From Streptomyces sp. Sge12 (GTDB taxonomy: Bacteria; Actinomycetota; Actinomycetes; Streptomycetales; Streptomycetaceae): a stretch of DNA of 64,000 bases. The stretch is from NCBI RefSeq assembly GCF_002080455.1, contig NZ_CP020555.1, forward strand, positions 6,934,501 through 6,998,500. The letters run 5' to 3'. The position numbers and the translations under genes were made by a program. Shown here piece by piece: positions 41,155-49,900 of the stretch. Every line of letters starts with the position of its first letter. Within the stretch, counting starts at the first letter, position 1. The notes under the pieces are model-generated. The model worked only from the letters and a program-made list of their open reading frames with translations, made no database searches and was not told the DNA's origin.

Positions 41155-42738
41155 GTGACCGTGCTGACCGTGCCGACCCAGCCGCAGGACTCCAGACCGA
41201 CCGGGGCCGAGCCCGGCGCGGCGGCCCTGCCGCCCCGCCACACCGACCAGTGGATCGGCGGCGCCTGGGTCGCCTCCGACGCCGACGGCCGCCTGGTCGT
41301 CACCGACCCCGCCACCGAGCGCGCCCTCGCCACCGTGCCCGCGGGCACCGCCCGGGACGCCGACCTCGCCGCGCGCGCCGCAGCGGCCGCGTTCCCGCGC
41401 TGGGCCGCCACCCCGCTGCGCGAGCGCACCGCACTGCTGCGCCGGGTCGTCGAGGCCATGGAGGTCCGGGCCGACCGCTTCGCAGAGACCATCACGGCCG
41501 AGGTCGGCGCGCCCGCCCGGATGGCCCGCCAGACCCACGTCGGGCTCTCCCTCGGCATGGCGGCGCACTGCGTCGAGACCGCCGCCTCCTACGCCTTCGA
41601 GGAGCGCGTCGGCCATTCGCTCGTCGTGCGCGAGGCCGCCGGAGTGGCCGCGTGCATCACCCCGTGGAACACCCCCCTGCTGCTCACCGTGCAGAAGATC
41701 CTCCCCGCGCTCGCGGCCGGCTGCACCGTCGTGCACAAGCCGAGCGAAATCACCCCGCTGCACGCCCGGCTGCTCGCCGAGGCGATCGCCGAGGCCGATC
41801 TGCCGCCCGGCGTCTTCAACATGGTGGTCGGCACCGGCGCCGCCGTCGGCACCGCGCTCGTCACCCACCCGCTGGTCGACGTGGTCTCCCTGACCGGTTC
41901 CACCCGGGCCGGCCGCGAGGTCTCCGCCCTCGGCGCCGACACCGTCAAGCGCATCCACCTCGAACTCGGCGGGAAGAACGCCAGCCTCGTCCTGGACGAC
42001 GCCGACCTCGCCGCCGCCGTGGCCGCCACCGTCGACCAGATGCTCTTCAACACCGGCCAGACCTGCCTCCAGTGGAGCCGGCTGCTGGTGCCCCGCGACC
42101 GGCAGGACGAGGCCGTACGCCTCGCCGACGAGGCCATGGCCGGGTACGTGACCGGAGACCCGCGCGACCCCGCCACCGACCTCGGCCCGCTGGTGTCCGC
42201 CGCCGCACACGCCCGCGTCAGCGACTACGTCCGGCGCGGCATCGGCGAGGGCGCCGGCCGCCTGGTCCGCGGCGGCCCCGACCGGCCCGCCGGCCTGGAC
42301 ACCGGCTACTACGTGCAGCCGACGATCTTCGCCGACGTGGACCCGCTCAGCACCATCGGCCAGGAGGAGATCTTCGGGCCGGTGCTCTCCGTCATCCCCT
42401 ACGACGACGAGGACCAGGCGGTCCGGATCGTCAACGGAACCCGCTACGGGCTGCACGGAGCCGTCTGGTCCGCCGACGGCGCCCGCGCCGAGCGGGCCGC
42501 CCGGCGCTTCCGTTCCGGCCTGGTGGACGTGAACGGCGGCCAGTTCAACCCGGCCGCCCCGTTCGGCGGGTTCAAGCAGTCCGGGATCGGGCGCGAGTGC
42601 GGCGCTGCCGGACTGGAGGCCTTCCTGGAGACCAAGTCGATGCAGCTCCCGCAGGGCGCGGGGGGCCAGGTGGTCGGCCCGCGGCTGCGGGCCACCGCGG
42701 CCGCCCGCCCCGCGGACACCGAGAGGAACGACGGATGA
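41155..42738 (+). CDS. NAD(P)-dependent aldehyde dehydrogenase of the NRPS cluster
   Basis: A 527-residue aldehyde dehydrogenase with the general base E270 (LELGGKN), the nucleophile C304 (FNTGQTCLQWSR), the cofactor motif SLTGSTRAGREVS and the end EEIFGPVLSVIPY and NPAAPFGGFKQSGIGRE. All catalytic residues are present. Its stop overlaps the start of the A-PCP gene (ATGA), so it belongs to the cluster. A sensible substrate would be an aldehyde made from the tryptophan-derived building block, for example by retro-aldol cleavage of a beta-hydroxytryptophan to an indole carboxaldehyde; that is inference. Confidence 0.9.
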   Translation: MTVLTVPTQPQDSRPTGAEPGAAALPPRHTDQWIGGAWVASDADGRLVVTDPATERALATVPAGTARDADLAARAAAAAFPRWAATPLRERTALLRRVVEAMEVRADRFAETITAEVGAPARMARQTHVGLSLGMAAHCVETAASYAFEERVGHSLVVREAAGVAACITPWNTPLLLTVQKILPALAAGCTVVHKPSEITPLHARLLAEAIAEADLPPGVFNMVVGTGAAVGTALVTHPLVDVVSLTGSTRAGREVSALGADTVKRIHLELGGKNASLVLDDADLAAAVAATVDQMLFNTGQTCLQWSRLLVPRDRQDEAVRLADEAMAGYVTGDPRDPATDLGPLVSAAAHARVSDYVRRGIGEGAGRLVRGGPDRPAGLDTGYYVQPTIFADVDPLSTIGQEEIFGPVLSVIPYDDEDQAVRIVNGTRYGLHGAVWSADGARAERAARRFRSGLVDVNGGQFNPAAPFGGFKQSGIGRECGAAGLEAFLETKSMQLPQGAGGQVVGPRLRATAAARPADTERNDG

Positions 42739-44642
42739 CCGACCGGCACGCCGAGTCCGCCGGGGCCACCGCCCCGCGCGTACCGGCAGACGACGCACCG
42801 CCCCGCGCGGCCCGGGCGGAACCCGCCCCCGCCGGAGCGGCGGACGGCACGCTCCCACCCCTGTTCGCACGCCTGGAACGGTGGACCCGCGAACAGCCGA
42901 ACGAGACCGCCGTCAAGGCCTTCGACGGCACCCTCACCCACGCGGCGCTCACCGCCCGCACCGCCCGGTACGCCACCGCGCTCGCCGCAGCCGGAGCCGG
43001 CCCCGAGACCTCCGTCGGACTGCTCCTCGGCCGGTCCCGGGAGAGCGTGCCCGCCCTGCTCGCCGTCTGGAGCCTCGGCGCGACCGCCGTCCCCCTGGAC
43101 CCCGCGCACCCCGTCGAGCGCCTCGGCCGCGTCCTGCGCGATGCCGGGGCCGCCGTCCTGGTCGCCCCCGAGGCTCCCACCGGGCTGGAGACCGGCGGGA
43201 CCACCCTGCTGGCCCCCGCCGACATCCGCCGCAGCGCCCCCGGCGCGCTCGCGGTGTCCGTACCGGCCCCCGACAGCTGCGCGTACCTCATCTACACCTC
43301 CGGAACCACCGGCCGCCCCAAGGGGGTCGAGGTCACCTACCGGGGCCTGGACACCTTCGTCGATGCCCTCGCCACCCTCGGCCTGCCGCCCGGCGGCCTC
43401 GGCCTCAACGCGGTCTCGCCCGCCTTCGACGGCTGGCTCTGGTGCACCCTGCTCTACCTGACGCACGGGCAGGGCGTGGCCCTGACCGACCTCTCCCTGG
43501 ACGGGCTGCGCCGGGCCGCCGCCGAGGGCCGCGAGCCCCTGCCCGCCGGCCTGCGCACCGTGTCCCTCACCCCGTCGCTGCTCGCGGCCCACGGAGGCGG
43601 CATCGACACCGCCGAGGTGGTCGTGGTCGCCGGGGAGGCCTGCCCGGCCGCACTGGCCGAACGGTTCGCCCGTGGCCGCCGGCTGCTCAACGTCTACGGG
43701 CCGACCGAGGTGAGCATCGCCGCGACCTGGGCCGACAGCCGACGAGGGGACGACGTGACCACCATCGGACGACCGCTGCCCGGCTACCGGGCCTACGTGC
43801 TGGACGAGGAGCTGCGCCCGGTGCCCGCCGGCACCGAGGGCGAGCTCTACCTCGGCGGCCCCGCCGTCGCCCGCGGCTACCGGGGCCGTCCCGGACTGAC
43901 CGCGAGCCGCTTCCTGCCCGATCCGTTCCAGGGCGGCGGCACGCGCATGTACCGCACCGGAGACGTGGTCGTGCGCCGCCCGAGCGGCGAACTGGAGTAC
44001 CGGGGCCGCCGCGACGACCAGGTGAAGATCCGCGGCCACCGCATCGAACTGGGCGAGGTGGAGCGGATCGCCGCCGAACTTCCCGAGGTCGTCGCCGCGG
44101 CCTGCTGCCCGCTCGCCTCCGCCCAGACCCTCGGCCTCGCCGTCGTCGCCGCTCCCGGCGCCGACCCGGCGGGCCTCGCAGACCTGGTCGTGGAACGCTG
44201 CCGCAAGCAGCTGCCCGCCGCCGCCGTGCCCGGTACGGTCCGGGTGCTCGACCGGATCCCGACCCTGAGCACCGGCAAGGCCGACCGCGAGGCGCTGGCC
44301 ACGGCCCTGGCGGCGCCCGAAGCCGCCCCCGCCCCGCAGGCGGTGGCCCCGGGCGCCGCTCCGACCACCAGCGAGCGCATCGTGATGGCCGTCTGGGCCG
44401 ACGTGCTCGCCACCGAGATCCCCGGACCCGACGCGGACTTCTTCGACCTGGGCGGCCACTCCCTGGCCGCCGCCCGCGCCGTGTCGGAACTGCGCCGCGT
44501 CACCGGACTGCGCGTCGGCCTCGGCGCGCTGCTGGCCGAGCCGACCGCCGCGCACGTCGCCGCCGAACTCGACCGGCTCGCCGCCGAACGGGAGGCCTCC
44601 GCCGCCGCGGACCCGGCCGAAGACACCGCCGAAGGGGCCTGA
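42735..44642 (+). CDS. Stand-alone NRPS adenylation-PCP didomain
   Basis: A 635-residue protein. After an Ala/Pro-rich start comes an A domain (about 45-545; LIYTSGTTGRPKG, NVYGPTEVS, YRTGDVV, GRRDDQVKIRGHRIELGEVE, LSTGKADRE with the catalytic Lys) and a carrier domain with Ser576 in DLGGHSL. No C domain. The specificity pocket read by hand against GrsA is D-G-W-S-V-A-V-I-A-(K), an amino-acid-type pocket (Asp235 kept) that would suit an aromatic residue; tryptophan or chlorotryptophan is likely given the halogenase and P450. Stand-alone A-PCP proteins next to a P450 (NovH/NovI, NikP1/NikQ type) load an amino acid for beta-hydroxylation. Confidence 0.88.
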   Translation: MTDRHAESAGATAPRVPADDAPPRAARAEPAPAGAADGTLPPLFARLERWTREQPNETAVKAFDGTLTHAALTARTARYATALAAAGAGPETSVGLLLGRSRESVPALLAVWSLGATAVPLDPAHPVERLGRVLRDAGAAVLVAPEAPTGLETGGTTLLAPADIRRSAPGALAVSVPAPDSCAYLIYTSGTTGRPKGVEVTYRGLDTFVDALATLGLPPGGLGLNAVSPAFDGWLWCTLLYLTHGQGVALTDLSLDGLRRAAAEGREPLPAGLRTVSLTPSLLAAHGGGIDTAEVVVVAGEACPAALAERFARGRRLLNVYGPTEVSIAATWADSRRGDDVTTIGRPLPGYRAYVLDEELRPVPAGTEGELYLGGPAVARGYRGRPGLTASRFLPDPFQGGGTRMYRTGDVVVRRPSGELEYRGRRDDQVKIRGHRIELGEVERIAAELPEVVAAACCPLASAQTLGLAVVAAPGADPAGLADLVVERCRKQLPAAAVPGTVRVLDRIPTLSTGKADREALATALAAPEAAPAPQAVAPGAAPTTSERIVMAVWADVLATEIPGPDADFFDLGGHSLAAARAVSELRRVTGLRVGLGALLAEPTAAHVAAELDRLAAEREASAAADPAEDTAEGA

Positions 44643-44645
44643 GCC

Positions 44646-45434
44646 ATGGGCGCCTGGATCTCCACCTGGAGCAACGACCCCGCGGACCGGGCCCTGCCCG
44701 TCCTGCTCTGCCTGCCGCCCGCCGGGGCCGGCTGCCAGCAGTTCCGCTCCTGGCAGCCCGTGCTGGCGGGTACCGCCCAGGTGTGCGGCGTACAGCTGCC
44801 GGGCCGGGAGAACCGCTGGCGGGAGTCCATGCCGGAGACCTTCGACGAGGCCGTCGAGGCCATCGCCGCGGAACTGCGGGACATCACCGCCGCCGGCCGG
44901 CCGCTGATCGTCTTCGGCCACAGCTTCGGCGGCCTGCTCGGCTACGAGGTCTCCCGCCGGGTCGCCCCGAGCGCCCTGGTGGTCAGCGGCTGCCGGGCCC
45001 CCGGTCACTGGGACGGCGCCGGCCGCGGCATCGTCGACGACGGGGAGGAGCTGGACAAGCTCTTCGACACGGCCGACCTCGACCCCCGGCTCCTCGACGA
45101 GGACACCCGGGCCCTGATGGTCGCGATGCTCCGCAAGGACGCCCAACTGTCCCTGAGCTACGTCCACAAGCCGGGCGTACGCCTCGGCGTGCCCGTCCAC
45201 GCCTGGGGGGCCGACGGCGACGAGACCGTCAGCTCGCAGGACCTGGACGGCTGGGCCGCGGTCACCACCGCCGCCTTCACCCGGCACACCACCACGGGCG
45301 GCCACCACGCCGTACTGCGCCGCCCGCAACCCGTACTGGACCAGCTGACTGCCCTGCTGCGGGGCGCGGGCGCCGGTTCCCCCGAATCGCCCGGAACCGC
45401 CCCCGCCCCCGCCCCCACCGCGACCGGCGCCTGA
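44646..45434 (+). CDS. Type II thioesterase
   Basis: A 262-residue alpha/beta hydrolase thioesterase: LLCLPPAGAGCQQFRSWQP, VQLPGRENRWRE, FGHSFGG with nucleophile Ser93, the acid in VHAWGADGDETVS and the final His in TTGGHHAVL. Full triad. TEIIs proofread mis-primed carriers, and in beta-hydroxy amino acid cassettes they release the hydroxylated amino acid from the A-PCP protein. It follows the A-PCP gene by three bases. Confidence 0.9.
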   Translation: MGAWISTWSNDPADRALPVLLCLPPAGAGCQQFRSWQPVLAGTAQVCGVQLPGRENRWRESMPETFDEAVEAIAAELRDITAAGRPLIVFGHSFGGLLGYEVSRRVAPSALVVSGCRAPGHWDGAGRGIVDDGEELDKLFDTADLDPRLLDEDTRALMVAMLRKDAQLSLSYVHKPGVRLGVPVHAWGADGDETVSSQDLDGWAAVTTAAFTRHTTTGGHHAVLRRPQPVLDQLTALLRGAGAGSPESPGTAPAPAPTATGA

Positions 45435-45531
45435 CCCCAGCCCGCAGCCCGCAGCCGCAGCCGCAGCCCCGCCGCCCGTCCGCCCCGCCGCCCGTCCGAT
45501 CGCCCACACCCGCCCGAGTCCGGAGGACACC
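45435..45531. repeat. Short direct repeats in the gap before the mbtH-like gene
   Basis: The gap contains about five copies of cgcagc followed by two copies of ccccgccgcccgtccg, strongly C-rich on the plus strand. No coding sequence is seen. It may simply be slippage-generated spacer; the ribosome binding site cggagga ends it. Confidence 0.6.
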
Positions 45532-45711
45532 GTGCCCACCACCCACCAGGTTCTCGTGAACCACGAGGGGCAGTACGCGCTGTACCCCGCCACACGCGAG
45601 ACCCCCGACGGCTGGACGCCGGCCGGGTTCGACGGCACCGAGGACGAGTGCGCGGGCTTCGTGGACGCCCAGTGGCCCGACACCCGCCCGCTGAGCCTGC
45701 GAGGAGCCTGA
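45532..45711 (+). CDS. MbtH-like protein
   Basis: A 59-residue MbtH-family protein, the small chaperone that binds and activates A domains. It reads VLVNHEGQYALYP, TPDGWTPAGFDGTEDECAGFV and WPDTRPLSLRGA, matching the family order (NxEGQxSLWP, GW, ECxxY/F, W.D.RPLSL). It is odd in having ALYP in place of the normally near-invariant SLWP and in lacking the usual N-terminal NPFDDE stretch. GTG start after cggagga. Likely partner: the A-PCP protein or another A domain of this cluster. Confidence 0.87.
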   Translation: MPTTHQVLVNHEGQYALYPATRETPDGWTPAGFDGTEDECAGFVDAQWPDTRPLSLRGA

Positions 45712-45712
45712 G

Positions 45713-46927
45713 ATGGAGATCGACCTGCTCGACCCGGGCCCCTTCGGCCGCAACGACTTCTGGCCGACCTTCACCTGGCTGCGCGCCCACTCGCCCGTCC
45801 ACTGGCATCCCGAGCCCGGCAGCGACGACGGCGGCTTCTGGGTGCTGAGCCGGCACCGCGACATCATGAAGGTGTACGCCGACAGCGACACCTTCAGCTC
45901 GGCCCGCGGGATGCGGCTGGGCAGCGACCCGGCGGCCGTCGCCGCCGTCGCCCAGCGCATGCTCATCGTCTCCGACGTGCCCCACCACACCCGCCTCAAG
46001 CGGGCCCTGCACCAGGCCTTCGGACCGGCGCAGATGCCGCGGCTGGAGGCGATGGTCGAGAAGGTGGTCGGCGAGCTGGTGGCCGAGGCCGCCGAACGCG
46101 ACGAACTGGACTTCATCGACCTCGCCAAGCAGCTCCCCAACCGGGTCGTCTGCGCCATGATGGGCATCCCGCGCGCCGACTGGGCCTGGATCGGGGCCCT
46201 GACCACCGACGCCTTCGACTCCCCGGACGACGAGGTGCGCACCAACGCGCACTCGGAGATCTTCCTCTACTTCATCGAGCTGCTCGCCGAGCGCCGGGCC
46301 CGCCCCGGCGACGACCTGGTCAGCCAGATCGCCCACGACACCCTCGTGGACGAGGGCGACGGCGTCGAACGGCCCCTCAGCGACCACGAGATCGTCTTCA
46401 ACCTCAACGGGGTGCTCTCCGGGGCCAACGAGACCACCCGCTACTCGGCGGCCGGCGCGGTCCACATGTTCGCCGAACACCCCGACCAGTGGCGGCTGCT
46501 GCGCGGCCTCGGCGAGAGCGGCATCGCCCCGGCGGTCGAGGAGATCCTGCGCTGGACCACCCCCGGGGTGCACGCCCTGCGCACCGCCGTCCGCGACACC
46601 GAGATCAACGGGATCCCGGTGGCGAAGGGCGCCCGGGTGACGCTGTGGAACGTCTCGGCCAACCGCGACGAGGACGTCTTCGCCGACCCGCACTCCTTCC
46701 GGGTCGACCGCCGCCCCAACCGGCACGTCGCCTTCGGGCACGGCCGCCACCTGTGCCTCGGCGCGCGGCTGGCCCGCTTCGAACTCGGCGCCCTGCTCAC
46801 CGAGATGCTCGGCGTGCTCGACGGCTTCGAACTCGCCGGACCCGTCACCTTCAACTCCTCCAACTTCACCTGGGGGATCAACAGTCTCCCCGTGCGGCTG
46901 CTGCGCAGCCGAGCCTTCGCGAAGTAA
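45713..46927 (+). CDS. Cytochrome P450, likely carrier-bound amino acid beta-hydroxylase
   Basis: A 404-residue bacterial P450 with the I-helix motif SGANETTRYSAAG, ExxR in EEILRWTTP, and heme loop FGHGRHLCLGARLARFE (ligand Cys348). The ANETTR form, length and context (A-PCP, TEII and MbtH-like genes immediately upstream) are those of P450s that hydroxylate the beta carbon of an amino acid held on a PCP, such as NovI and NikQ. It starts one base after the mbtH stop. Predicted product: beta-hydroxy-(chloro)tryptophanyl thioester. Substrate assignment is inference. Confidence 0.88.
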   Translation: MEIDLLDPGPFGRNDFWPTFTWLRAHSPVHWHPEPGSDDGGFWVLSRHRDIMKVYADSDTFSSARGMRLGSDPAAVAAVAQRMLIVSDVPHHTRLKRALHQAFGPAQMPRLEAMVEKVVGELVAEAAERDELDFIDLAKQLPNRVVCAMMGIPRADWAWIGALTTDAFDSPDDEVRTNAHSEIFLYFIELLAERRARPGDDLVSQIAHDTLVDEGDGVERPLSDHEIVFNLNGVLSGANETTRYSAAGAVHMFAEHPDQWRLLRGLGESGIAPAVEEILRWTTPGVHALRTAVRDTEINGIPVAKGARVTLWNVSANRDEDVFADPHSFRVDRRPNRHVAFGHGRHLCLGARLARFELGALLTEMLGVLDGFELAGPVTFNSSNFTWGINSLPVRLLRSRAFAK

Positions 46928-46942
46928 GAAAGGGCCCGCACT

Positions 46943-49900
46943 GTGACCACCGCACTCGTCGACTTCAACCGTTCGGACGCCGCGTTCCCCGCCACCGGGT
47001 ATCCGCAGCTCCTCGCCGAACAGGCCGCCCGTACCCCCCGGGCCACCGCCCTCGCGCAGGGCGACCGCAGCTGGACCTACGCCGAACTGGAGGCCGCCAC
47101 CAACCGGCTGGCGCACGCCCTGATCGCCCGCGGAGCCGTCGCCGGCACCCGCGTCGGCCTCTGCTACCCGCGCAGCGCCGAATACGTCATCGGCTCCCTC
47201 GCCATCCTCAAGACCGGCGCCGCGATCGTCGCCCTCGACCCGGTCAACCCCGACGACCGGCTCGCGGCGATGATCGCCGACGCCGCCCCGCTGCTGGTCC
47301 TCACCCCCGCCGACCTCGGCCGCCGGATACCCGAGGACGTCCCCCGGGCCGAGGTCGCCACCGCCGGGCAGGGGCAGCCGGACACCGCGCCCGCGGTCGT
47401 CACCGGACCCGACACCGTCAGCCACCTCATCTACACCTCCGGCTCCACCGGCACCCCCAAGGCCGTACTGGAGCGGCACGGCGCGCTCACCAACCTCGTG
47501 CACTGGACCACCCGTGCCTACGGGGTACGCCCCGGCGACCGCGCCTCCTGGATGTCCACCCCCGGCTTCGCCGTCCAGATCATGGAGTGGCTCGCCTACC
47601 TGCCCGCCGGCGCGGCGATCCACATCCCCGAGGCCGGACAGGCACAGACCCCCGAGCAGATCCGCGACTGGCTGGCCGGCGAGGGCATCACCCACACCAT
47701 GCTGGTGGCCGCCCTGGCGGAGCCCGCGTGGGGCCTGGACTGGCCGGCGGACACCGCGCTGCGGATCCTGGTGACCACGGCCGAGCGCGTGCACAGCTGG
47801 CCGCCCGTCGACACCCCGTTCCGCGTCGTGATGACCTACGGCACCACCGAGACCACCAACGTGCTGTCCTGCCTCGACCTCGGCGCCGGCATCGACTTCA
47901 CCAGCCAGGCCACCTCCGACGAGGTCCGCACCACCCGCCAGGTCCCGGTCGGCGTGCCCATCGCCAACCTCCGCGTCCACCTCCTGGACGAGGACGGCCG
48001 CCCGGTGCCCGAGGGCGAGGTCGGCCGCCTGCACGTCTCCGGCGCCGGCGTCGCCGCCGGCTACCACGGCCGCCCCGAGCTCACCGCCGCGAAGTTCCAC
48101 CCCAACTTCGTCGCCGACGACCCGCACCCGGTGCTCTACGACACCGGCGACCTCGCCCGCCGCCGCGAGGACGGCGCCGTGGAACTCCTCGGCCGCTCCG
48201 ACTCCCAGGTGAAGATCCGCGGCTTCCGCGTGGAGCTCGGCGAGGTCGAGACGCACATCGCACGGCTCGCCGACATCGGCGAGGCCGTCGTCGTCACCCA
48301 GGAGCGCGGCCCGGGCGACAAGCGGCTCATCGCCTACGTGTCCCCGGCCGGCGCGGCCGAACCGGACCCGGCCGCGGTCCGCGCCGACGTGGCCCGCACC
48401 CTGCCCTACTACATGGTCCCCGCCACCGTCGTCGTGCTGCCCGTGCTCCCGCGGCTGCCCAACGGCAAGGTCGACCGGCGCAGCCTGCCCGAGCCCCCGG
48501 AAGGACGCGACGCGGTCGGCGCCGGCTACGAGGCCCCCCGCAACGAGGTCGAGGACGGCATCGGCCGGCTGTGGGCCGAGGTGTTCCGCACCGAAGGCGT
48601 CGGCATCCACGACAACTTCTTCGAACTGGGCGGGCATTCGCTGCTCGCCTTCCAGCTGATCGACGAGATCCGCCGCCGCTACAGCGTCGAGCTCAGCCTC
48701 TCCGACCTCTCCACCTGCCCCACGGTCGCCGAGCTCGCCACCCTCGTCACCACCGAACGCACCGGCGGCCGCCACTCCTTCGGCGGACTCCCCGCGATCG
48801 TCCCCGACCCCGCCGCCCGGTTCGAGCCCTTCCCGCTCACCGAGAGCCAGCAGGCGCTGTGGATCGGCCGCGGCGGGCTCGTAGAACTGGGCAACGTCGG
48901 CTGCCACGGCTACTTCGAGTGGGAGAGCGAGCAGCTCGACGTCGCCCGCTTCGAGGGCGCCTGGCGCCGGCTCGTCGAACGCCACGACGCGCTGCGCACC
49001 CGGGTGCTGCCCGACGGCACGCAGCAGGTGTTCGAGGAGATCCCGGCCTACACGATCCCCGTCATCGACTTCGGCGCCCTCGACGAGGAGAGCCGCGGGG
49101 CCGAACTGGCCGCCCTGCGCGAGCGGCTGTCCCACCAGGTCCTCGACGGCGACAGCTGGCCGCTGTTCGACGTACGGATCAGCCTCCTCGGGGGCGGCCG
49201 CGCCCGGATCCACCTCTGCCTGGACTTCCTCGTCGCCGACGCCTGGAGCTACTTCCAGGTCCTCATCCCGGACCTGGTCACCTACTACGTGGAACCCGGG
49301 GCGGAACTCGCCCCGCTGGAGCTGACCTTCCGCGACTACGTCCTGGCCGTCGGGAACTCGCTGCGCGACAGCGAGCTCTACCGCCGCTCCGAGTGGTACT
49401 GGCGCGACCGCCTCGCCACCCTCCCGCCCGCCCCCGGGCTGCCCGAGCGCCCGGCCGACGCCCCCGAGCTGCCGGTCCGCTTCGAGCGCCGCAGCCACGT
49501 GGTCGCCCCGGAGCTGTGGACCCGTATCCAGGAGCGGGCGCACGCCCGCGAGGTCACCCCGTCCGGGGTACTGGCCGCCGCCTACGCCGAGGTCCTCGGC
49601 CGGGCCGCCGGACAGGCCCGGTTCACCATCAACTTCCCGCTCTTCAACCGCCTTCCGCTGCACCCGCAGGTCAACGCCCTGCTCGCGGACACCACGACCA
49701 CCCTGCTGCTCGCCGTCGAGCAGACCGACCACACCTTCGCCGGACGGGCCCAGGCCGTCCAGCGCCGGCTCTGGGCCGACCTGGAGCACCGCTACTTCAG
49801 CGGCGTCCAGGTGCTGCGCGAGCTGACCAAGCTGCGCGGCTCCCTCGCCCCGGCCATGCCCGTGGTGATGACCAGCCTGGCCGGCCACCCGCCGCAGTAC

